From a virus: a DNA stretch of 39,549 nucleotides. The DNA lies in the IMG/VR virus record IMGVR_UViG_3300046616_000136, positions 1-39,549 of that record, one strand, 5' to 3'. Positions 17,554-24,546 of the stretch are shown piece after piece (within the stretch, counting starts at the first letter, position 1; the number at the start of each line of letters is the position of its first letter). The translations under genes were made by a program, and so were the position numbers. Below the pieces are notes generated by a model. The model did not search any database. It was not told the DNA's origin and saw only the letters and a program-made list of their open reading frames with translations.

Positions 17554-17828
17554 ACTCCCTCGCGGACTGGATCCGCCTCGCCAACATCTTCCTCGCAGGC
17601 GGGTCCCTGTTCGTGCTGCTCCTCACGTTGATGCGCCGCTGGGACACCCTCACGCCCCGCATCCGACGTATCGGCGCCTCGTGCGCGCTGATCCTGTTCG
17701 TCATCGCGTACGGGTCCGGTGAGGCCCTGTCCTCCGACGTCCCGCCCGGTGTGCGGGCCGTGATGATGCTCGTCGCGTTGGCTGCGCTCGTCGGGTCGCT
17801 GCTCTGGCACTTCGACGAAGGCCTCTGA
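17550..17828 (+). CDS. Three-TM membrane protein, lysis region
   Basis: A 92-aa protein in GTGA overlap. Hydrophobic segments are at about residues 10-27, 43-58 and 67-86, with Arg-rich loop MRRWDTLTPRIRRIG between the first two. Size and topology resemble phage holins or holin-like proteins; similar proteins often precede actinophage endolysins. Whether this or the r1t-like protein at 18600 forms the lethal hole cannot be decided from sequence. Confidence 0.65.
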   Translation: MNSLADWIRLANIFLAGGSLFVLLLTLMRRWDTLTPRIRRIGASCALILFVIAYGSGEALSSDVPPGVRAVMMLVALAALVGSLLWHFDEGL

Positions 17829-17868
17829 CCAACCCCCACCCGGAAACCCGTGAAAGGGGTTCACAGTC

Positions 17869-18591
17869 ATGCCCGGAGAATGGCGCGTCGCGAGCTCACT
17901 CAACACCCTGCTCAACCAGATCAACGCCGCACACCCGAACCGGTCCAAAGCCGCCGACGGGTCCATCGGAGACGCAGCCCACGCCGCATCCGTGTCCGAC
18001 CACAACCCGGACGCTAGGGGTGTCGTCCGCGCTAGGGACTACACCCACGACCCGGCGCACGGGTTCGACGCCCACGCAATGGCAGACCGCATCGTCGCCT
18101 CCCACGACCCGCGCATCAAGTACGTCATCTCAAGGGGCCGCATCGCCTCCGCCACCGTCAACCCCTGGCAGTGGCGCAAGTACACCGGGGAGAACCCGCA
18201 CAACCACCACGCGCACGTCTCAGTCGTCGCCGACTCCCGCGCCGACAACACCCGCCCCTGGCACATCAGCAGCGCCCCCGCATCCTCCGTTCCGAACCTT
18301 GGCGGCGGCAAGTACCTCACCGTCGACGGGATCTTCGACACCGGCACCTGCAAAGTCCTGCAGAAGTACCTCGGCGTCAAACCCACCGGGGTCTGGGACG
18401 CCACCACCCGCAAAGCCATGCAGCGGTGGGTTGGCGCAACCCCCGACGGGATCGTCGGCCCGGACACGTGCCGCCGCCTCAACGTCAAGGTCGGCCGCCC
18501 CGACCTCGGACGCACCTGGACCCGAGACACCACGCGTGCGCTCGAGGCCTACATCAACCGACGCATACGCAACGGAACCTTCAAGGCATAG
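17869..18591 (+). CDS. Endolysin: M15-type peptidase plus peptidoglycan-binding domain
   Basis: A 240-aa lysin with AAAGGGG upstream and ATG 17869. Residues about 1-130 form an M15/VanY-like zinc peptidase: SDHNPD (His45), ARDYTHD (Asp57) and the end motif HNHHAHVSV (His114/His116) give the expected H-D-H set for cutting peptide cross-links. A Ser/Pro linker follows, then repeats of a peptidoglycan-binding fold (residues about 145-235, VDGIFD and PDGIVGPDTC). No signal peptide, so a holin must release it. The binding domain resembles the one inside the hub protein. Confidence 0.92.
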   Translation: MPGEWRVASSLNTLLNQINAAHPNRSKAADGSIGDAAHAASVSDHNPDARGVVRARDYTHDPAHGFDAHAMADRIVASHDPRIKYVISRGRIASATVNPWQWRKYTGENPHNHHAHVSVVADSRADNTRPWHISSAPASSVPNLGGGKYLTVDGIFDTGTCKVLQKYLGVKPTGVWDATTRKAMQRWVGATPDGIVGPDTCRRLNVKVGRPDLGRTWTRDTTRALEAYINRRIRNGTFKA

Positions 18592-18599
18592 GAGAACCA

Positions 18600-18947
18600 G
18601 TGTTCACCCTCAGCTTCTGGCAGGACCTCGCAGTCCGCGCCGTCAAGACGTTCGCCCAGACCCTCGCCGCACTCCTCGTCGCAGATGGCACTGACCTTCT
18701 GAGCACCGACTGGGGTGGTCGCCTGTCGATCGCGGGCATGGCAGCTCTCGTGTCTTGCCTGACCACCCTCGGGTCCGGTGCGCTCGCTGGCACCCCCGCC
18801 ATCGGTGAGGCCGTCACCCCCGACGACCTCGTCCAGTCCTACACCGACGAGTCCACCCCCACCGGTGTCGTCGCAGGACCCGCGTCAGCAGTGACCACCG
18901 GGTTCCCCGTGCAGCCGCCCGTGCCCGCCGACTTCGGCGACCTCTGA
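18600..18947 (+). CDS. Holin, r1t-like
   Basis: A 115-aa protein starting at GTG 18600, ribosome site AGGAGA 7 nt upstream. It begins MFTLSFWQDLAVRAVKTFAQ, the typical opening of r1t-type actinophage holins, with hydrophobic segments near residues 16-27 and 41-62 and an acidic, Pro-rich tail. It would permeabilise the membrane for the endolysin encoded just upstream. The long upstream extension of this frame lies inside the endolysin gene and is not used. Confidence 0.82.
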   Translation: MFTLSFWQDLAVRAVKTFAQTLAALLVADGTDLLSTDWGGRLSIAGMAALVSCLTTLGSGALAGTPAIGEAVTPDDLVQSYTDESTPTGVVAGPASAVTTGFPVQPPVPADFGDL

Positions 18948-18948
18948 C

Positions 18949-19008
18949 ATGCGCCGCCTCATCGACGCCCTCGTCGACGCCGTCCGCAAGATCCTCGGGA
19001 AGGCTTGA
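18949..19008 (+). CDS. 19-aa amphipathic peptide ending ILGKA
   Basis: ATG 18949, one base after the holin stop, opens MRRLIDALVDAVRKILGKA and then TGA. On a helical wheel Arg/Asp/Lys fall on one face and Leu/Ile/Val on the other. It sits in a tightly packed lysis region. Below usual annotation limits, and no ribosome site is evident, so translation would depend on coupling. The role is unknown; a membrane-active accessory peptide is one inference. Confidence 0.45.
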   Translation: MRRLIDALVDAVRKILGKA

Positions 19009-19009
19009 G

Positions 19010-19045
19010 ATGCGCGCCCTCCTGTGGATCCTCGGCAAGGCCTGA
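19010..19045 (+). CDS. 11-aa peptide MRALLWILGKA
   Basis: ATG 19010 starts one base after the previous stop and encodes 11 residues before TGA, three bases before the next gene. It shares its ending ILGKA (DNA ATCCTCGG-AAGGC-TGA) with the preceding 19-aa peptide, so the two look like a shortened duplication. It may be a real micro-peptide or a relay for translational coupling to the secreted protein at 19049. Confidence 0.35.
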   Translation: MRALLWILGKA

Positions 19046-19048
19046 CCC

Positions 19049-19471
19049 ATGCTCCGCCGGGGTCTGGCGCTGATCGTCCTCGTCGCAGGGGCCATCCTCA
19101 CAGCCCCCGCACCAGCGCAAGCCGAGTCGCGCTCCTACTACGGGTGCACCTCATCCAGCGTCCCCGCCCTACACATGACAGCCACCCGCATCTGGTACTC
19201 CACCGGCAAAACAGCCATCTACGCCTCAGCAACCCAGTCATACAAGCAAGTCATCAGCTTGAAGCCCGACGTGGTGTGGACGTTCAACCGTTTCGAGTCA
19301 TCAGGTCTACAGACCCGGTATTCGCAGCCAACGCAATGGGGCAGCAGCAGCAACCCCATCTCAGGTAGCGCCCGCTGGGTGTACGTCTACTGGACCGGCC
19401 GCAACTCCGGTGGCGGCACGTACTCGACGTACTGCCGTGCCGCTGTCGGAACGGGTGCTGTCGGTGTTTGA
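19049..19471 (+). CDS. Secreted protein with signal peptide, lysis region
   Basis: A 140-aa protein. MLRRGLALIVLVAGAILTA then PAPAQA gives a clear Sec signal with cleavage near residue 25. The mature part is Ser/Tyr/Thr-rich, beta-like, with two cysteines (GCTSSS near residue 33, YCRAAV near 130) that may form a disulphide bond. No enzyme motif seen. Placed between holin and tail fibre, it could modify the cell surface or block re-adsorption late in infection. Unrecognised family. Confidence 0.65.
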   Translation: MLRRGLALIVLVAGAILTAPAPAQAESRSYYGCTSSSVPALHMTATRIWYSTGKTAIYASATQSYKQVISLKPDVVWTFNRFESSGLQTRYSQPTQWGSSSNPISGSARWVYVYWTGRNSGGGTYSTYCRAAVGTGAVGV

Positions 19472-19511
19472 CGAGGACGACGGCGACACCATCCACCGCG
19501 GCCGAGAGTAA
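19437..19511 (+). CDS. Possible 24-aa ORF
   Basis: GTG 19437 inside the end of the secreted-protein gene opens a 24-codon frame (MPLSERVLSVFDEDDGDTIH...) ending TAA 19509-19511, three bases before the next GTG. The acidic composition looks protein-like, but there is no ribosome site and the frame is short. It may only couple translation across this junction. Confidence 0.25.
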   Translation: MPLSERVLSVFDEDDGDTIHRGRE

Positions 19512-19513
19512 CC

Positions 19514-19648
19514 GTGCCGACCACGGCCAGCGACAAACAGGTCCTCGCCGTCTGCGCCGGCGCTGTCGTGATCGGCGTGACCTTGCTAGGTCTCGGCTGC
19601 TGGCTCATGCCGTTACGCACACTCCGCCACGCCTGGCGCAACCGCTAA
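19514..19648 (+). CDS. 44-aa single-TM protein
   Basis: GTG 19514 with GAGAG upstream encodes a 44-aa protein with one hydrophobic segment (VLAVCAGAVVIGVTLLGLGCW, from residue 10) and a basic tail MPLRTLRHAWRNR. It has the positive-inside layout of a small bitopic membrane protein. Unrecognised; it may belong to the lysis set or to membrane remodelling. It is easily missed because of its length. Confidence 0.55.
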   Translation: MPTTASDKQVLAVCAGAVVIGVTLLGLGCWLMPLRTLRHAWRNR

Positions 19649-19694
19649 ACGAACACCGCGTCTTGCAGGGGACGCCAACCACAGGAGACCCCGC

Positions 19695-20981
19695 ATGACC
19701 GACTACCCCGACTTCCGCGTCGTCGACGCCACCACCGCCCAACTCGTACCGCTCCCTCCGTACCCCGACGTTCAGCCCTCACCCGTCTACGACGACACCG
19801 CACTCAAGGCCGAGCTAGCCGAACTTCGGGCGCGCGCAGACGACGACGAAGACGAGGAAGCAAGATCGCGGATCGCCGCGCTCGAGGCGCGACCCACGGG
19901 CACCGGAACGACAACTGTCGTGGGGTCGAACAAGACCCCCTTCAACTCCCTCGGCGCCGACGACACCCAGCGCTTCGCCACCCTCGCCGCCAAGATGAAG
20001 GCGGGGTGGACAGGCGAGGTGGAGTTCGAGTTCCGCAACCACAACTGCCCTGTCCAAATCCCCACCGCGCCCGGACGCTGGACGGGGTGTAGCACCCGCG
20101 CCTTCGAGTACAGCAAGGCCCCAACCATCACCTACACCGGCCCGTCCGGTACGTCAATGTTCGTGCTCTACAAGAACTCGGGCTACTCCTACCCGACTAA
20201 CGGTGTCTCGCGTGACTTCAACGCGCGTGGCATCCAGTTCAACGCGGGCAACGACAAGGACTTCATGCCTCCCGCGCCGGGTGGCTTCGACGGCAACTAC
20301 GTCCAGTGGTACTACTCGTTCCCGGACTGCTCGTGGGTGGGCTGGCGGAACATCTTCAAGGGCTGGGGCGACGGTCTCGACCTCCCCGGTTTCAACAACT
20401 TCCAAGCGATGTCGGCGGCCACGCCCCTGATCCTTGGTGGGTCGGAGCAGAAGTGGTTCCTCACGGGCGGCTTCATGGACTCGAACAACCCCACGTGGAT
20501 GGCTGCCGACCTGCCGTTCATCGAGTGCTCGATGTCCAAGTCGGTCATCGGTTCGGCCATGATCTCGGCACGGCGCAAGTCGTACCAGCTCAAGGTCACA
20601 TACGGGCACGGCACCCGCTGCATCGGGACCGAGTTCGACTCCCCCGACAGCGACCCGACCACGGGGTATCAGGTGCGGTTCGTCGGGTCCGCAACCAACT
20701 TCAACTTCGGCCTCTGCTCCTTCAAGGGTGGCCAAGGGATCCAGGCGCAGTCCGGTGCTACCGAGATCGGCGTGGGGTCCTGCTCGTTCGCGAACAACCG
20801 GGGACTTGCACGTCTCGAGTCCGGGTTCACCGGCGTCCTAAAGTGGGGCGTCGACAACACGTACGGCAACTGCCCCCGCGTCATCTACGCCGCCCGCAAG
20901 GAACAGGTCATCTGCCTCGACCCCACAGTTGAGGTTCGCTCCCTTGACGGTGCGACCGTGCTGCAGGCCAAGTCCCGCTGA
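19695..20981 (+). CDS. Tail spike/fibre, beta-helix type
   Basis: A 428-aa protein behind ACAGGAGA. Residues about 30-70 form an acidic coiled coil (LKAELAELRARADDDED), then a Gly/Thr linker and a long domain rich in Gly, Asn, Phe and Trp with repeated short strands (for example WTGEVEFEFRNHNC and SFANNRGLARLESG), as in right-handed beta-helix spikes. It likely trimerises and recognises or degrades a cell-surface glycan. Its site beyond the lysis genes, just before the attP-side cargo, is typical of exchangeable receptor-binding genes. No catalytic residues can be assigned. Confidence 0.72.
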   Translation: MTDYPDFRVVDATTAQLVPLPPYPDVQPSPVYDDTALKAELAELRARADDDEDEEARSRIAALEARPTGTGTTTVVGSNKTPFNSLGADDTQRFATLAAKMKAGWTGEVEFEFRNHNCPVQIPTAPGRWTGCSTRAFEYSKAPTITYTGPSGTSMFVLYKNSGYSYPTNGVSRDFNARGIQFNAGNDKDFMPPAPGGFDGNYVQWYYSFPDCSWVGWRNIFKGWGDGLDLPGFNNFQAMSAATPLILGGSEQKWFLTGGFMDSNNPTWMAADLPFIECSMSKSVIGSAMISARRKSYQLKVTYGHGTRCIGTEFDSPDSDPTTGYQVRFVGSATNFNFGLCSFKGGQGIQAQSGATEIGVGSCSFANNRGLARLESGFTGVLKWGVDNTYGNCPRVIYAARKEQVICLDPTVEVRSLDGATVLQAKSR

Positions 20982-20997
20982 CCCGACACACCAGATC

Positions 20998-21036
20998 GGC
21001 CCCCATCCTCATCTCGAGGGTGGGGGCCTTTTCCTT
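20998..21036 (+). terminator. Intrinsic terminator ending the late operon
   Basis: GGCCCCCATCCTC (20998-21010) pairs with GAGGGTGGGGGCC (21016-21028), 13 bp with one G-U pair, a 5-nt loop, then TTTTCCTT. It stops rightward late transcription. The stop codon of the convergent leftward gene (21035) lies inside the T-run. Confidence 0.93.
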
Positions 21037-21322
21037 ATGCCGTCGCGCCGGCTAACCGTTCCCGCCCAGCACCCTTCACGCACACCAGGTGCACCTTCCC
21101 CGATGGCAGCGCGGCCGGGTCCAACGGGGTGACCTTGCGCGCTGCCTCGTCAATCACGAACAGATCCAACCCCGCCGCCGCCAGCTCGTCCACGAACCCC
21201 GGCTCGCTGAACCTCGCGAACAACACCACATCCGCCGCCGCCGTGACCGTCCGCATCGCGTCAGCCACCACGGCAGGGGTCACTGCGTCCACGTCCAACC
21301 TCATCACCGTCACGTCGCTCAT
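21035..21322 (-). CDS. Hypothetical protein, last gene of leftward cargo operon
   Basis: A 95-aa protein, ATG at 21322. Val/Ala-rich with alternating helices and strands (VVLFARFSEP, LDLFVIDEAA, KVHLVCVKGAG), probably a small alpha/beta fold. No family recognised. It follows the two-TM protein after an 11-nt gap, converges with the late operon and ends in its terminator. The ribosome site is weak. The longer open frame to 21493 is antisense-like sequence and is not used. Confidence 0.55.
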   Translation of the reverse strand: MSDVTVMRLDVDAVTPAVVADAMRTVTAAADVVLFARFSEPGFVDELAAAGLDLFVIDEAARKVTPLDPAALPSGKVHLVCVKGAGRERLAGATA

Positions 21323-21333
21323 GGCGCCCGAGG

Positions 21334-21543
21334 CTACCCGCTGCTGTCGGGGAAGTACTTGATGACGGACGTCACCGCAGATGCGAACCCGATGACCACA
21401 CCCACGCCAGCGACGGACATGGCCACCCACTCGGAGCGTGAGATTGGGCGCTTGCCCGTGTCGAACCAGTCGAGGCCGTATTGGCTGCCCCACAGCATCA
21501 TCACGATCCCGAGGATGCCTGCACTGATCACGACAGCGATCAC
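21334..21543 (-). CDS. Two-TM membrane protein
   Basis: A protein of about 69 aa, starting at GTG 21543 (GTGA overlap with the upstream stop) or GTG 21552. Two hydrophobic segments: IAVVISAGILGIVMML at the N-terminus and VAMSVAGVGVVIGFASAV at about residues 39-56, separated by an aromatic/polar loop (SQYGLDWFDTGKR). It would sit in the host membrane of a lysogen. Possible superinfection-exclusion role by location only. Confidence 0.6.
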   Translation of the reverse strand: MIAVVISAGILGIVMMLWGSQYGLDWFDTGKRPISRSEWVAMSVAGVGVVIGFASAVTSVIKYFPDSSG

Positions 21544-21920
21544 GGGCGCCACTCGTCCCGGTAGTCAGCGTGGTCCGCGTACGGCAGTGCGAGCAGGCAC
21601 AGGGTGGGACACGGCCAATCGTCCTTCATGTCGTGTACGCACCCCTCGAAGCCCTCGTCGTAGGCGTGCGACTCCACGATCCGCCGCTTGGCCTCGCACT
21701 CGGCCAGCACCCGGGCAGGATCGTGACGGGCGATATGCGACGCCTGTGCTTCGGTGTGCCCGCCCTCGTCATAGACGATCATGTTGTCGCCCTCGATCCG
21801 GCACTCGTCGGAAGGGTGAGAGCCGGTGGACCACCTGCCGTCGCCGTCGTCACGTGCCTGGTTTGCCACCGTCTCGTCCTCGGCGATGCGTGCCAGCAGG
21901 AACTCAGTCAACGTCGTCAT
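21540..21920 (-). CDS. DUF6221-like protein
   Basis: A 126-aa protein, ATG 21920. It begins MTTLTEFLLARIAEDET and contains HIARHDPARVLAECEAKRRI and, near the end, LLALPYADHADYRDEW. These two blocks match what I know as DUF6221, a family frequent in actinobacterial genomes and their phages, function unknown. The upstream Arg/Cys-rich 63 residues of the open frame lack a start context and are excluded. It overlaps a 33-aa gene by ATGA. Confidence 0.8.
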   Translation of the reverse strand: MTTLTEFLLARIAEDETVANQARDDGDGRWSTGSHPSDECRIEGDNMIVYDEGGHTEAQASHIARHDPARVLAECEAKRRIVESHAYDEGFEGCVHDMKDDWPCPTLCLLALPYADHADYRDEWRP

Positions 21921-22018
21921 ACGAAAATCACGCGCCCTCCAATAAGGATGATCGCTGCAAGGTACCCGACGGGCAGCAGCATCAACATGAGCGAGAACCT
22001 GCCCCGACGCCTGCGCAC
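21917..22018 (-). CDS. 33-aa basic membrane peptide
   Basis: GTG 22018, two bases after the previous stop, encodes MRRRRGRFSLMLMLLPVGYL followed by AAIILIGGRVIFV. Four arginines then one TM segment give a typical small membrane peptide. Its TGA overlaps the ATG of the DUF6221-like gene (ATGA), a sign of real coupling in this compact operon. Function unknown. Confidence 0.55.
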   Translation of the reverse strand: MRRRRGRFSLMLMLLPVGYLAAIILIGGRVIFV

Positions 22019-22020
22019 GG

Positions 22021-22158
22021 TCAGAACCGGGTGGGTAGCACGAACGTCTCAAGCAGGTGCGACTCCGCAACCTTCTGACACTGCTCCAACGACCCCCGAA
22101 ACACCACACGCGCGCACGACGGGTTGACCAGGATCACCGTCATAAACCGCATGTTCAT
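22021..22158 (-). CDS. 45-aa hypothetical protein
   Basis: ATG 22158 has GAGGAG 6 nt upstream, one of the best ribosome sites in this operon. The product starts MNMRFMTVILVNPSCARVVF, then a helix SLEQCQKVAESHLLE. It is a small beta-alpha type protein, not recognised. The overlap with the preceding gene is ATGA. Confidence 0.6.
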   Translation of the reverse strand: MNMRFMTVILVNPSCARVVFRGSLEQCQKVAESHLLETFVLPTRF

Positions 22159-22364
22159 GAGCGCTCCTCGGTCCATTCGGCGCGCAGGCCGACGAGAACG
22201 GTCCACGGATCCCGCTGGCTGCCGTTGTCCCACTCGATTGCTGAGAGCGTGGCGTGGGCCGGCAGTCCGGTGATCCAGTCGGTCAGCGCGCGATCCGCGG
22301 TCAACTGCAGGTGTTCACCGTCGCCTTCGGTGCGGAACTCGGCCGAGCACTTCACGGTGGTCAC
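22155..22364 (-). CDS. 69-aa hypothetical protein
   Basis: GTG 22364 overlaps the upstream stop (GTGA). The protein is acidic and beta-rich (VKCSAEFRTEGDGEHLQL, then WTVLVGLRAEWTEE). No known family, signal peptide or TM segment. Tight coupling on both sides supports expression as part of the leftward cargo operon. Confidence 0.6.
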   Translation of the reverse strand: MTTVKCSAEFRTEGDGEHLQLTADRALTDWITGLPAHATLSAIEWDNGSQRDPWTVLVGLRAEWTEERS

Positions 22365-22630
22365 GCCGACACCTTGACCTCGCCGTAGTGGAACGCGAAG
22401 TCCAGAGCCAGGAACTCAAACGCGTCCTCCACACTCACGAACGGCGCCGACCCAACAAACCGGCGACCATCCAACGGCACCGCCTCAAACCCCACCGCAT
22501 AGTCACCAACCACGCGGCCGATGAAGTGGCCACCGGACAAGCCGGCCCACTCGTTGCGGCCCAGCTTCACGTAAGCGACCTGATCGGTGACCGGATTGGT
22601 GAAATCCTGGCCGTTGCTGGTTCCTTCCAC
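22361..22630 (-). CDS. First gene of leftward cargo operon, hypothetical
   Basis: An 89-aa protein starting at GTG 22630, seven bases or less from AGGGGGAG. It has mixed beta/helix character (VAYVKLGRNEW, VEDAFEFLALDFAFHYGE) with no known motif. The open frame continues upstream to 22744, but that part reads TTDQKVRGSNPFGR, the usual false translation of a tRNA-Arg end, and is excluded. The start lies 47 nt beyond the tRNA-derived attP core, on the strand that would be read from the host tRNA promoter after integration. Confidence 0.68.
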   Translation of the reverse strand: MEGTSNGQDFTNPVTDQVAYVKLGRNEWAGLSGGHFIGRVVGDYAVGFEAVPLDGRRFVGSAPFVSVEDAFEFLALDFAFHYGEVKVSA

Positions 22631-22661
22631 GACTCCCCCTGAGAGGTATTCGTGCAGGTCA
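22628..22661 (-). promoter_or_regulatory. Leader of cargo operon, shared with the Imm gene
   Basis: Reading leftward: an ATACCT box, then AGGGGGAGTC and GTG. The same AGGGGGAGTCGTG, preceded by ATACCT, occurs before the leftward gene at 39171. ATACCT could be a -10 element giving a very short leader. GCAGGTCA (22654-22661) also has an inverted copy at 22763-22770. Confidence 0.5.
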
Positions 22662-22795
22662 CCGCATGTTTTCCTACTGGTGCGCCCGAAGGGATTCGAA
22701 CCCCTAACCTTCTGATCCGTAGTCAGAACGTTTGTTAGACTCACCTGTAGGAGACGTGCTCCTGACCTGCTGGTTTGTACGCTCAGGATATCCTG
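22654..22795. other. attP: attP region with tRNA-Arg(ACG) 3'-half core
   Basis: The core, 22678-22727, is the reverse complement of the end of a bacterial tRNA-Arg: TCTGACTACGGATCAGA (anticodon ACG), then the T-arm GGTTCGAATCC-type segment, ending GGGCGCACCA. No 5' half is present, so it is an attachment core, not a tRNA gene. Flanking elements: GCAGGTCA (22654-22661) and inverted TGACCTGC (22763-22770), AGGAG-ACGTG-CTCCT (22749-22763) and the palindrome CAGGATATCCTG (22784-22795), which are candidate arm sites for integrase or Xis. Integrase starts at 22847. Confidence 0.92.
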
Positions 22796-22846
22796 TGCAT
22801 ACTCTGAGGATAGGTGACGGGATTGGTACAGTCAAGAGGGGATGAC

Positions 22847-24073
22847 ATGGTGCGTCAGAAAAAGCGGCGGCAGTACGGCTCCGGGTCCATCTACCAACGG
22901 GCCAGCGACGGCCGATGGATCGGCAAAATCCAAGCAGGCTGGACCGCCAGCGCCACCCGCCGAACCATCACCGTATCCGCGACCACCGAAGCCGAAGCCA
23001 AACGTCGCCTCGAGCTCAAGAAGCAGGAGATCGCCAGGGAAGGCGTCCCCGACGCTGGCCGGCGCAACCCCTCCGTCAAGGTCTGGATCGACGACTGGCT
23101 CCCCATGTACGCCCGAACCGCACGCCCCAAGACCTACGCCTCCGCCGCGTCAGCGCTCCGCCAATGGGTCATGCCCACCATCGGACACAAGAAGCTCGAA
23201 CACCTCACCCCCGCTGACGTCCGCGCAGTCCGCCTCGCAGTCGAGAAGGCGGGCAAGTCACAGTCGACCGCCTACGCCGCCCACTCCGCCCTGCACCGCC
23301 TCCTCATGGCCGCACGACAGGAGGGCATCAACGTGCCCGTCAACGTCACCGAGACGCAAGCACCAGGCAAGCGACCCTCTGACCGGCAGGCCATCCCCAC
23401 TGACGAAGCCGTGGCCCTGCTCGACGCCGCCGCGGACGAACTAGAGGGCTCGAGGTGGGTGGCTGCCCTGCTCGAGGGCATGAGGCCGGCTGAACGCCTC
23501 GGGCTGACGTGGGACGCCATCGACTTCAAGGAGTCCGAGGTCGACATCTCCTGGCAACTGCAACCCCTGCCCTACATCGACCCGAAGAACAAAGCGCTCG
23601 GGTTCCGCATCCCAGACGACTACGAAGCCCGGCACCTGATCCACGCCTACCACCTCACCAGGCCGAAGACGTCCAAGGGCCAGCGCATCGTCCCTATGGT
23701 GCCGTGGCTCGCCGCGTCCCTGTCAGCGTGGCGCGACATGGCCCCCGTGAACCCGTGGGGGCTTGTCTGGGCCACCATCGACCAACGACCCGGCCGCGGC
23801 AACGCAACCCCGCTACGGGCGCCCGACGACCTCGCCGCGTGGAAGGCGTTACAGGACCGGGCCGGCGTGAAGCACCCGACCGGGCGGCACTACACCGCCC
23901 ACGAGTGCCGCAACACCACCGCGACCTTGCTGTTCGAGGCTGGGGTCGACGCCAAGGTCATCACCCAGATCCTCGGGCACTCCTCGATCGTGACGAGCCG
24001 CGGATACCAGACGGTCAGCCGAGAAGTCACCCGCGACGCGATGGAGCGGGTCGCCAAACGCCTCGGCCGCTAA
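22847..24073 (+). CDS. int: Tyrosine integrase
   Basis: A 408-aa site-specific recombinase. ATG 22847 has AAGAGGGG upstream. N-terminal arm-binding domain (residues 10-60, GSGSIYQRASDGRW), core-binding domain (about 75-170), catalytic domain with Arg213 (GMRPAERLGL), His352-x-x-Arg355 (HECR), His378 (LGHSS) and the nucleophile Tyr387 (SRGYQTVS). The set is complete, so it should be active. It lies next to attP and reads away from it. Its stop overlaps a short convergent gene by 4 nt. Confidence 0.97.
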   Translation: MVRQKKRRQYGSGSIYQRASDGRWIGKIQAGWTASATRRTITVSATTEAEAKRRLELKKQEIAREGVPDAGRRNPSVKVWIDDWLPMYARTARPKTYASAASALRQWVMPTIGHKKLEHLTPADVRAVRLAVEKAGKSQSTAYAAHSALHRLLMAARQEGINVPVNVTETQAPGKRPSDRQAIPTDEAVALLDAAADELEGSRWVAALLEGMRPAERLGLTWDAIDFKESEVDISWQLQPLPYIDPKNKALGFRIPDDYEARHLIHAYHLTRPKTSKGQRIVPMVPWLAASLSAWRDMAPVNPWGLVWATIDQRPGRGNATPLRAPDDLAAWKALQDRAGVKHPTGRHYTAHECRNTTATLLFEAGVDAKVITQILGHSSIVTSRGYQTVSREVTRDAMERVAKRLGR

Positions 24074-24225
24074 CCGCAGTCCGGATCATGCCGCTCGCAC
24101 TCTCGAAGCACCTCGGCCGGTTCGCGGTGGACCGAGTGACACGCTGCCCGGAACTGCTTGAGCGTGAGCATGTGCACGATGGCCCTGCAGACCCGTCGCC
24201 AGTCGAGTAGTCCTGATGCGTCCAC
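24070..24225 (-). CDS. 51-aa protein downstream of repressor
   Basis: GTG 24225 is 7 nt after AGGGGAG; an ATG at 24243 would add six residues. The product (helix DWRRVCRAIVHMLTLKQFRA, then REPAEVLRECERHDPDCG) is compact, Cys- and His-containing (three Cys in the GTG form) and helical. It follows the repressor on the same strand after about 60 nt and converges with integrase. It may be part of the lysogeny transcript. No family recognised. Confidence 0.55.
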   Translation of the reverse strand: MDASGLLDWRRVCRAIVHMLTLKQFRAACHSVHREPAEVLRECERHDPDCG

Positions 24226-24285
24226 GGTGACGCTCCCCTCCATAGGTGCGGCTATAGGGGGGACAACTAGACGCAGCGCGTTTCG

Positions 24286-24546
24286 TTACGGGCTGTCCTG
24301 CTCGTACTCGCTGGCACTGGCTTCAGCTGCGGCCAGAAGCATGCTGGCTCGCACGTCCAAGACGTCGGCTATGGCGATGAGCACCTTCATGGGCACGTCA
24401 CGGGTGTAGGTGCGGAAGTACGTGCGGTAGGCGGAGGGGGATACGCCGGCCGCGTAGGCGAGCTCTGAGTGGGTCATGTCGCGGCGGCTCATGAGTGCGC
24501 GGATCTCAGCGGCGAGGGCTCGCTGCACTGCTGCGTCGGTGGGCAT
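24286..24546 (-). CDS. Immunity repressor-like HTH protein
   Basis: An 86-aa protein with a lambda/Xre-type helix-turn-helix at about residues 24-46 (MTHSELAYAAGVSPSAYRTY) and a helical C-terminal extension. It lacks a peptidase domain, so a RecA-cleaved switch is not expected. It is transcribed divergently from the Cro-like gene across a region with a 16-bp palindrome. This layout identifies it as the likely lysogeny repressor. A GTG start at 24594 is possible but ATG 24546 gives the normal HTH length. Confidence 0.8.
   Translation of the reverse strand: MPTDAAVQRALAAEIRALMSRRDMTHSELAYAAGVSPSAYRTYFRTYTRDVPMKVLIAIADVLDVRASMLLAAAEASASEYEQDSP

Noticed and set aside
20998-21036. Bidirectional terminator
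   Set aside because: Only the rightward side has a T-run; the leftward side lacks one.
22678-22727. tRNA gene
   Set aside because: Only the anticodon-to-CCA half is present; the acceptor 5' strand and D-arm are missing, so it is an attachment core.
22631-22744. N-terminal extension of the first cargo gene
   Set aside because: It translates the tRNA-derived attP core (TTDQKVRGSNPFGR), a standard artefact of reading a tRNA-Arg end.
24158-24409. Plus-strand 83-aa frame between integrase and repressor
   Set aside because: Opposes the repressor and the 51-aa gene, Ser/Arg-rich, no ribosome site.
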